From Bacteroidota bacterium (lineage in GTDB: Bacteria > Bacteroidota > Bacteroidia > Chitinophagales > Chitinophagaceae): a stretch of 64,000 nucleotides of DNA. The translations under genes and the position numbers were made by a program. The stretch lies in assembly GCA_030706685.1 (NCBI GenBank), contig JAUZOA010000001.1:80270-144269 (forward strand). Reading direction: 5' to 3'. Every line of letters begins with the position of its first letter. Within the stretch, counting starts at the first letter, position 1. Shown here piece by piece: positions 1 to 7,600 of the stretch. A model generated the notes under the pieces. That model made no database searches. It was given only the letters and a program-made list of their open reading frames with translations, and had not been told where the DNA came from.

Positions 1-348
1 GTGAATTATGGCAATGATGATTACAAGATATTCGATTATGGCAACAAACTGGTAAAAGAAGTCAAGTCGACTGTGAACAATGATGCCACCAATACTGTAA
101 GCGCCAGTGGTAACCTTGATCTTTTCCACTTCAACAATTTTATTGATAGTATTCGCGGAGATGCAACACTCAATTCACCTGTCAGTGAGGGACACAAGAG
201 TGTACTCCTTTGTCACCTAGCCAATATTGCCGGGCGCACAGGCAGAACACTTCATTGCGATTCAAAAGACGGCCATATACTGAATGATGAAGCTGCGATG
301 ACACTATGGAAGAGAGAATATGAGAAAGGCTGGGAACCGAAAGTATAA
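1..348 (+). CDS. Gfo/Idh/MocA-family oxidoreductase, C-terminal fragment
   Basis: Only the last 115 or so codons are inside the window; the N-terminal NAD(P)-binding Rossmann half lies upstream of base 1. The visible part ends with the HLANIAGRTGRTL and D..G.ILND.EA stretches that close many Bacteroidota Gfo/Idh/MocA proteins, followed by a short C-terminal tail. Such enzymes oxidise or reduce sugars and cyclitols with NAD(P). It converges on a DUF1080 gene across a UUCG hairpin. In Bacteroidota, Gfo/Idh/MocA and DUF1080 proteins can act together in 3-keto-glycoside metabolism, but here they are on opposite strands, so a joint role is inference. The family call is fairly safe; the substrate is unknown. 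Confidence 0.75.
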   Translation: MNYGNDDYKIFDYGNKLVKEVKSTVNNDATNTVSASGNLDLFHFNNFIDSIRGDATLNSPVSEGHKSVLLCHLANIAGRTGRTLHCDSKDGHILNDEAAMTLWKREYEKGWEPKV

Positions 349-388
349 GAAGCCCCACCCAAACCTTTCCGCCAACTGGAAAAAAGGT

Positions 389-416
389 TCTGAGTCTCCC
401 TTCGGGGGGATTCAGA
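389..416 (+). terminator. UUCG-loop hairpin between convergent genes
   Basis: A near-perfect 12-bp stem (TCTGAGTCTCCC against GGGGGATTCAGA, with G-U pairs) closes on a TTCG loop and is followed on the plus strand by TCTTTATTTT. It sits 40 bp after the oxidoreductase stop and contains the stop codon of the convergent DUF1080 gene at 412-414. It should terminate the plus-strand transcript; minus-strand activity is less clear. Confidence 0.65.
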
Positions 417-1785
417 GGGTCTTTATTTTAATACTTCTGAAACTCACTTCATTTCCATGATCCTGTAGCAGGATATATCCCTTTGGCGCTTCACCAAAAT
501 TTTTCCAGACCACATATTTGCTGATAGCAACAAGATCCCTGTATTCTTTTGATCCCCTTTCATATTCCAAAACTTTTACTCCATTCAAATAATGTTCGAC
601 ATGGTTATTGGGATAAACGATAATGCGGCCAAGATTCCATTGCCCGATGGGTCTTATAAAACGATCCTGTTTTTGCGCTTTGATCAGGTCGTATAGAGAA
701 GCCAGCGTTCTGTCTCCATCTCTTCCAAGCTTCGCGTCGGGATGAAGCTTGTCATCCAGCAACTGGTATTCCAGCCCGATAGCGGAGCCCGGATTATTCT
801 CTGTCAGCGTTACAAAATATTTGACACCACTATTGGCGCCGGGCGTAAGTTTGAATTCAAAGGAAAGGTCAAAAGCGGCAAATTGCTCCTTTGTCACGAT
901 ATCACCTCCATTGGCTGATTCTTTACCCTCCGAGGAAAGAACAGTCAATACACCATCTTTGACGATCCAACCGCTGTCGGGAAAATGGTCTTTATAAGCT
1001 CCTTTCCATCCCTTTGAGGTTTTACCATCGAATAATAATTTCCATCCATCCTGCTTTTCATAATTGGTCAAACTATTATGTTGCAGGTTCAATACATATA
1101 TACCTTTCGGGAAAGGAGAAGCGGTGATCCCGGATGTTTTAATGCGAATATTTTTGAAGTACACTTTTTCGCCCGCCTGCCCAGGCTTACTGATAGCATG
1201 TACCTGCAAGCCGATAAGCCCTTCGTTGTTTATCAATGTATCAACAAAATAACAAACAGCAATACCATCAAGCCAGGTTTTAACCGTATTGCCGGAACAT
1301 TCGATATGAATCTTATGATAGATTCCTGTCTTCAGCAGGGATTGCGCTTTTGCATTCAACATCCCGGGGTAGAGCCAGTCCCTCCTGCCTTCATCATATA
1401 AAGCGCCGCTCCATTTCCGGGATGAAGGATCCAGTTCAAACTGGTAACCGAATACTTTTCCATTCCCGTTATTGGCCGAAGCATCATAATTACTCCTGAA
1501 CTGGACACCTGAATTCATGGAAGTATCTGCAAGCATCGCTTCGGCTTCCAGTATAAAATCACCCTTGAATTTTTTATCACATACCAGGAAAGAATTGGGA
1601 GAGCCTGCAACAGTCGTTCCAACGACCGCCCCGTTCTCTATTTTGTATTCGGCAGTTCCGGCCATTCTGTGCCAGCCCCGGAGGGTTTTACCATCGAATA
1701 AAACCTGCCAGCCTCTTGCATCCTGGCAGAACAGAGTTGTTGAAAGAAAAAAAACAACAGGAAGGATAACCAGTTTCTTTTTCAT
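412..1785 (-). CDS. Two-domain DUF1080 (3-keto-disaccharide hydrolase-like) exported protein
   Basis: 457 residues starting at MKKKLVILP (ATG at 1785). A longer frame from a TTG at 1812 would put extra basic residues before the signal peptide and is less likely. A hydrophobic signal (about residues 4-19) is followed by two copies of the DUF1080 concanavalin-like fold: residues about 25-215, opening GWQVLFDGKTLRGWH, and about 245-455, opening GWKLLFDGKTSKGW. Known members are 3-keto-glycoside hydrolases of the periplasm or cell surface. Duplicated domains in one chain suggest two binding or active sites. It is monocistronic and convergent with the Gfo/Idh/MocA fragment. Family is secure; activity and substrate are inferred. 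Confidence 0.85.
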   Translation of the reverse strand: MKKKLVILPVVFFLSTTLFCQDARGWQVLFDGKTLRGWHRMAGTAEYKIENGAVVGTTVAGSPNSFLVCDKKFKGDFILEAEAMLADTSMNSGVQFRSNYDASANNGNGKVFGYQFELDPSSRKWSGALYDEGRRDWLYPGMLNAKAQSLLKTGIYHKIHIECSGNTVKTWLDGIAVCYFVDTLINNEGLIGLQVHAISKPGQAGEKVYFKNIRIKTSGITASPFPKGIYVLNLQHNSLTNYEKQDGWKLLFDGKTSKGWKGAYKDHFPDSGWIVKDGVLTVLSSEGKESANGGDIVTKEQFAAFDLSFEFKLTPGANSGVKYFVTLTENNPGSAIGLEYQLLDDKLHPDAKLGRDGDRTLASLYDLIKAQKQDRFIRPIGQWNLGRIIVYPNNHVEHYLNGVKVLEYERGSKEYRDLVAISKYVVWKNFGEAPKGYILLQDHGNEVSFRSIKIKTL

Positions 1786-2267
1786 GAAATTTTTTTTAAA
1801 GAATGAAAACAAGTTAAGGAAAAAACGGGCCGCTTTAATAAAAAGGGAATTATACTTCAGTGGCTTATGATGAGGCTATTGCAAAAGCCAACTATCGGAT
1901 ATTTACCGGGAAGGTAATAAGACGGGAAGCAGTGAGATTCAATTATCATTTTCTTACCGTCTTCCCGGCAATTTAATTATTTCATACTTTTTAAATACAG
2001 CCTCCTTTTATTTCCGGCAACAAGATGCTGGTAAAAAATTCCTCACAATTCCTTAATATCTTTTTAATCCCTTTCCTGCCAACAGATTACTAAGTATAAC
2101 TACCTTAAAAGCAACTGTTAATAATTATTTCAAAGCAGTTTGGCCATCTTCGATTTTTCAGGCCCGATGTTTGAATTGATTGGCTGGTTAAAGTCACTTC
2201 GGATTTATTCATTATTTCTGCCCGGCTCCGCTCTAACCCCCAGTACTCAACTAAAAAAAAGAAAGTC
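1786..2267. other. Intergenic region with one inverted repeat
   Basis: No convincing gene. It holds the divergent upstream regions of the DUF1080 gene and the glycosyltransferase-HAD fusion, plus an inverted repeat at 1906-1968 described separately. No clear TAnnTTTG box was recognised next to the fusion gene. Confidence 0.5.
1906..1968. repeat. Inverted repeat of the GGGAAG family
   Basis: The left arm at 1906-1929 (CCGGGAAGGTAATAAGACGG and on) pairs imperfectly with CTTACCGTCTTCCCGG at 1953-1968 around an AT-rich loop. The right arm resembles the CTTATCATC..CCGAC.TCCCG cores at 29131-29183 and 30654-30706, so it is probably a diverged copy of the same dispersed family. Confidence 0.55.
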
Positions 2268-3644
2268 ATGCTCACTGTCGTTATTCCGGCATTAAATGAA
2301 GAAAAAACGATAGCACAGGTTATACAGTTTTGCCTGGCGGAACCGGCTATATCGGAGGTCATTGTCGTAGACGACAGGTCGGAAGATAATACAGCTTTAC
2401 TGGCTGAACAGGCAGGAGCAAGAGTTATCATCAGCGCTTCAAGAGGCAAAGGTATTTCCATGAAAGAAGGGATTGATGCGGCTACTAATGAGATCATCGT
2501 ATTCCTCGATGCGGATATTGACCCCTATCCGGAAAAAGCCATTTCTAACCTGGCCACTCCATTGATGAATAATGAAGCTGATTTTGTAAAAGGGGCTTTT
2601 GCGAGAAATGCAGGCCGGGTAACGGAGTTGGTGGCCAAGCCATTGCTCACAATACTTTTCCCGGGCTTGTCGCATTTTTCTCAACCCCTTAGCGGAATGA
2701 TCGCAGGGAAAAAATCTTTTTTCAGGAAAATTGAATTCTTTAATGATTACGGCGTTGATATTGGCATCCTGATTGACATGTACCTGATGAAAGCCAGGGT
2801 GAGAGAAATCAATATTGGTTATATAGAAAATAAAAGTAAACCGTGGGATGCTTTGGGTAAAATGAGCCGGGAAGTTTCCCGGGCAATTATTACAAGAGCA
2901 CAGGGGCAGGATAATTCCGGTTTATCACAGGAAAGCGCCAACTCGCTGGAAGTTATTCAAAGAGAAATGACGAATGTGTTGCGCGAAAACCTCTCCGCCT
3001 ACCATAAAATGATAGTATTCGATATGGATAATACTATCCTGGAAAAAAGATTTATTGATGAATGCGCAGAGGTCTTTGGCTTTGCTCCGAAACTGGAAGA
3101 CCTGCGATTTAATGAAAAAGACCCGATCATTCTTACCAAGCGCATAGGTCTTTTGCTGAAGGGCAGAACAATGGATGAATTGCTGCATATGATAAGCAGT
3201 ATGGAGATGGCGGGTAATATAAAAGAAGTGATAAACAGCTATAAGGAAAAAGGTTACTGGGTTGGTATCGTCAGTCATAGCTATTCGCTGATCACCAATT
3301 ATATCAAGCAACAGATCGGGGCTGATTTTTCGGTAGCGCACCAACTGGAGTTTTTCGAAGGAAAAGCGACGGGAGAAGTAAACCTCCCTTCTTATTTTTT
3401 CGGATCCCCGGAGAGTATTTGCGGTCATTCATTTTGCAAGACCAATGCCCTCCAGCATATATGTGACAAATATGCGGTGAAAATGAAAAACTGTATTGCT
3501 GTGGGTGACAGCAAAGATGATCGTTGCATGATCGCTTATGCAGGCAAAGGAGTCGCGTTTTGCACGACGGATGAGCTGCTGGAAAAGATGGCAGGAACAA
3601 ATATCAAGGAGAGAAATTTTGAACCTTTATTGGAACTGGCATGA
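2268..3644 (+). CDS. GT2/GT81-like glycosyltransferase fused to SerB-like HAD phosphatase
   Basis: 458 residues, ATG start at 2268. Residues about 1-215 form a GT-A glycosyltransferase: VIPALNEEKTI at the N-terminus, VVDDRSEDNT, and a DAD metal/nucleotide-sugar motif at 81-83, most like glucosyl- or mannosyl-3-phosphoglycerate synthases. Residues about 245-440 are a HAD class IB phosphatase: FDMDNT with nucleophile D252 and acid/base D254, the VSHS motif II serine, a CKTNAL lysine, and GDSKDD around D414. A synthase joined to its own phosphatase would make glucosylglycerate or a related compatible solute from a sugar nucleotide and 3-phosphoglycerate. That product is inferred; the two domains are plainly visible. 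A universal stress protein follows 63 bp later, which suits a stress role. Confidence 0.75.
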   Translation: MLTVVIPALNEEKTIAQVIQFCLAEPAISEVIVVDDRSEDNTALLAEQAGARVIISASRGKGISMKEGIDAATNEIIVFLDADIDPYPEKAISNLATPLMNNEADFVKGAFARNAGRVTELVAKPLLTILFPGLSHFSQPLSGMIAGKKSFFRKIEFFNDYGVDIGILIDMYLMKARVREINIGYIENKSKPWDALGKMSREVSRAIITRAQGQDNSGLSQESANSLEVIQREMTNVLRENLSAYHKMIVFDMDNTILEKRFIDECAEVFGFAPKLEDLRFNEKDPIILTKRIGLLLKGRTMDELLHMISSMEMAGNIKEVINSYKEKGYWVGIVSHSYSLITNYIKQQIGADFSVAHQLEFFEGKATGEVNLPSYFFGSPESICGHSFCKTNALQHICDKYAVKMKNCIAVGDSKDDRCMIAYAGKGVAFCTTDELLEKMAGTNIKERNFEPLLELA

Positions 3645-3707
3645 AAGATATCATGCTATAGTACCCGGATATTTTCACATAATTGATAATAAATAAAACT
3701 GACGCCT

Positions 3708-4526
3708 ATGTCTAACAAACTCTATAACATATTGGTCCCGGTAGATTTTACTGCCAAAAATAAATGGGCTATTGCAAAAGCCATTGAGCTTTCCAATAGT
3801 TTTCACTGCAATGTTTATCTTATATATATAGCCGGTAAAGGCCGCTCCATTTTTGAAAGAAATGATCATACGGAAACAGCCCTCAGTAAATTAGTTCAGT
3901 TAAAAGATATGTACCGGCAACAGATCTGCGGGGAAGGCTCTTTGGAAATAAGCCTGCTGACCGGCAACCGTCAAAAACAACTGGCAAAATGTATCCGGGA
4001 AAACGAAATAGATCTGGTTGTAACAGGTCTTTCAAGATTCAACTTAATACAAAGAATCGCATCTTCTATTTCCATCAGTCGTTTAGCAAAAAAAACGAAC
4101 CTGCCCGTGCTGGCGGTGAGATCAGGCGGTTTGGTTTGTCATTTTAAAAAGATCGTTTTACCTGTATCAGGCGAAATACCCATGCGCCAGATCCGGCTGG
4201 CGGCATTGCTGGGAAGAGCTTTTAAATCTACGGTTTATTTTGTTTCATTGAGAAAACACGCGGATAATAAAAATGAGAATATCATTGACAAAGCGCTGGA
4301 AGTGGTGCAGAGCATTTCCACTATTCCTGTTCAATGCTTCCTGCTGGAAGGGCAAAACCTGGCGAAAAGCACGCTGGAATTTTCAAAGAAAATAAATGCG
4401 GACCTCATTATGGTAAACCCGGTCAAAGATTTTCGCTTGCCGGGGTTGTGGAACAGGATCACGAATAAATTATTGTCGTATGCTTCGAAGATACCTGTGG
4501 TAACGGTGGCGGCGAATAATAAGTAA
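3708..4526 (+). CDS. Tandem universal stress protein (UspA family)
   Basis: 272 residues with two Usp folds. The first (about 5-140) opens NILVPVDFTAKNKWAIAKAI, the usual start of the Usp beta1-alpha1 unit, and runs to LPVLAVRSGG. The second (about 145-270) opens KKIVLPVSGEIPMRQIRLAA and ends KIPVVTVAANN. The ATP-binding GxxGx9GS motif is not obvious in either copy, so nucleotide binding is uncertain. Double-domain Usp proteins are common in Bacteroidota and are soluble. It lies 63 bp after the glycosyltransferase-HAD fusion on the same strand and may be co-transcribed with it. The family assignment is secure; its function in the cell cannot be read from the sequence. Confidence 0.85.
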   Translation: MSNKLYNILVPVDFTAKNKWAIAKAIELSNSFHCNVYLIYIAGKGRSIFERNDHTETALSKLVQLKDMYRQQICGEGSLEISLLTGNRQKQLAKCIRENEIDLVVTGLSRFNLIQRIASSISISRLAKKTNLPVLAVRSGGLVCHFKKIVLPVSGEIPMRQIRLAALLGRAFKSTVYFVSLRKHADNKNENIIDKALEVVQSISTIPVQCFLLEGQNLAKSTLEFSKKINADLIMVNPVKDFRLPGLWNRITNKLLSYASKIPVVTVAANNK

Positions 4527-4565
4527 CAGTTCTATGTCTTTTATTTAAATAAAAATAATTTAAAG

Positions 4566-4598
4566 AAGAGGCTGTCTTCAAAAGCGAGGCAGCCTCTT
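4566..4598. terminator. Hairpin between convergent genes
   Basis: Perfect 9-bp arms AAGAGGCTG and CAGCCTCTT surround a 15-base loop between the Usp gene and the convergent alpha-2-macroglobulin gene. A T-rich run is found only on the minus-strand side, so it more likely ends the long minus-strand transcript, though both directions are possible. Confidence 0.5.
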
Positions 4599-4653
4599 AT
4601 AGAAGTCTTCCCAAATATGGGCTTTAGCCCCAACACCAACTTTTCAAATATGT

Positions 4654-7600
4654 TTATTGCGTCACTCTTATCACCCCCGCCCCATTATACGAATGATACT
4701 CTCCATTATACATCGCATCAGCGCTAACCGGTCCCATTTTATAATTCCCGGGTGATACGGCACGAACCGCATAATAGTAGGTTTGTTTATTATTATTTGC
4801 ATCCACAAAGAAATGAATACGGTCATCCCTTACATCCAATGCGGTGGGGGAAAAACCATCTTTTATCCAGTCCATACCGGGTATTTCTTTGGTTCTTGGA
4901 TTCTCAATTTCAAAACCCGCCGGCAACAAGTCTGTGATCACAACATTTTCAACGGGTGTAGAAAAAGAACGCTCCAGCGTAATCCCGATAATGATCAGCT
5001 CATTTTGTTTGAACGTATTCGTGCTAAGCGTATTACCAAAACGGTCATAGAAGTGTTTCCTGACCTTCAGGTAACTATCTTCCTCCTTATAAGCGCCGCT
5101 GGCGCTGATGCCTTCCGCTCCCCAGAAATAGTACAGCTTGCCACTGCCCTTCGTTTCGATTTCAATATTATTACCCTTTAGCGTATTCATATCCCCTCTC
5201 CATTGTCCACTCTCTACTTTTGCTATCGTTTTGCCGTTTACTTTTATTTCGGCCGTGACAGTGGAGTTATTAGCGCTTTTGGCCAGTTTGCCCAGTGCGA
5301 GAAAGGCGAAAGCCCTTTCCTGTGTACTCAGCCAATAACGGGTCTTTAATTTATCGGCTACATGTTTTGCCATGACAGGCACCTGGGCATTACCGGGGTC
5401 AACACTGATCAATGCGTTCAGGGCAATAGCTTCATCACGAACATCGGAATAATAACTTCCTCCTGTTTGTGCTACTGATTCTTCGCCCGAAAATGACGCG
5501 GGAAGCATTGCCGTAAAAGATTTTTTATCTCCCGCTGTCGCATAAGCCGCCGATAAAAGATAACGGCTATCCAGGGCCAGTATGGATGGATTGGCCTTAT
5601 AATAATTCATGGCTGGAATATTCGTGCGCCCGGCCAATGCCAGTACATATAAACCATAAGCGACTTCCTTCGGCGCGATCTTCCTGTTTTGCGTCCTGTT
5701 GTAATAATAAGTGATCGTTTCCCTGTTTTTCAACCTGGTACTGATATAATTCAGCATGGTCTCCAATAAACTATTGTCAACATCGTATCCCGCTTTTTTT
5801 GCTTCGAGTAAAAAATGCGCGGCATAGATCGTGGCCCACCAATCCGGCTCTCCTTCCCCATCCCATAATGTAACTGCGCCATTATACAATTGCCGCATTT
5901 TGATTTTGCGGATCGCTTCCATGATATTAAAAATAGCATTGGCCTTATTTTGTTTCCCACCCGTGGAGTTTAATTGCATCAGGTCCGATATATCGCCATA
6001 GTATAGTTGCGGAAATGCCGCTGATACGGTCTGTTCTGTACACCCATAAGGATACTGAACAAGGTAACGAAGCTGCTCTCCCAATTCTAACACAGGCGAG
6101 CGGCTAACCACCAGGCTATAATCGGTGCTGCCCGGAATAAAATCACTTAAACCGATCGTCAATTTTTGTGTAGTACCGCCTTCAACAGATCCGCTTCCCG
6201 TTACTTTCTGCAGGGTAGATGGAGGCCTGACAGATATTTCTGTAACATCTTCAAATTTTTCTCCGAGGCCATTGACAGTTATTCTTACATTACCGGTACC
6301 AATAGCCGGGTTGGCCACTACACTGAATGTAGCTCTTCCTTCGCTCTTTGCATTCAATGAAACAGACTGGCTGTTGTCGCCGATTATTTTTACTGAACCA
6401 TCTGTTGCTATTTTAGCTGTTACATTAGTGGACTTACCCGTTGTATTGCTCAATGTCACCGGTACATTCACCGTATCACCCGGACTTAAAAATCTTGGCA
6501 AAGCCGTACTGATCACGATAGGGTCAGCTACCGTCATTGTATTTTCAGCAGCGCCAAAGCCTGATCCTTTGTAGGAAACAGCCATCAACCTAAGCTCACC
6601 GCTGAACTGGGGGATGTCAAATTGAAAATCAGCTTCACCATTGCCATCGGTTTTTGTAATACCACTCCAATAGCTGACCACTTTTATTCGCTTGGCAGGC
6701 ATTGGATTATTTCTCTTTGACAAATCGGACTCCCCATCCCCACCGGTACTGCTTAACCGGGCTCTTACTTCAGCGAATAATAAAGGATAAAGGTCATAAT
6801 CCGATACCTGCAGAGCTCTTTTCTGGTAAAAATAATTGTAGGGGTCCGGTGTTTTAAAATCGGTTACCTGTAATACGCCATTATCAACAGCGGCCAGGGT
6901 TACGAAACTACCCGGAGCTGCTTTTACTTTTACCTGCTGGTGTGTTTTGGAACGAACATTTTTTTGAGCAACAATTTCTACAGGTATCTTCCTGCTTTTT
7001 TCTTCCACAGTTATACTTTGAAATCCATGAGCCACCGTCAATGGAATATCTGATACCTCATGGGGTTTGATCAGTGTAGCCGTAATATAGACATTGGGCA
7101 CATGATCGCCGGTCAATTTCAGGGTTAAGCTGGCTGTACGTTTCTCTACATTTACATATTGGTAAGAAACGACATGATCTGTTTCCATTGTCACCAGCAT
7201 TTTGCCATCAAACGGTGTTTTGAACAGGGCCGTTACACTTTCGCCCGACTGGTAAGATTTTTTATCCGGCTGGATATCGATATTTCCTTCGTTATTTACT
7301 TCAAATGAATTGTTATCCCCTCCCCAGCTTCCATAGCTGTAAAACCTGCGGCTTACATAGCTGTTGGCGCCGGGACGATAGACCTTTAATTCATAATTAC
7401 CGGGGGAACGCGGTATATAACTGTAAACGGTATTACTGCCCACTGACACCTGGTTTTCGATCACCAGTTTATCTTCCTGCTGTGATTCATACCGGAAATA
7501 TCCCCCGCTTTTTGTAAGAACCGTTCTGTATTCATGTTTGATTACCTGGACTTTCGCCGTTGAATTATTAACGACGTTACCATCTTTGTTAACGGCGGCC

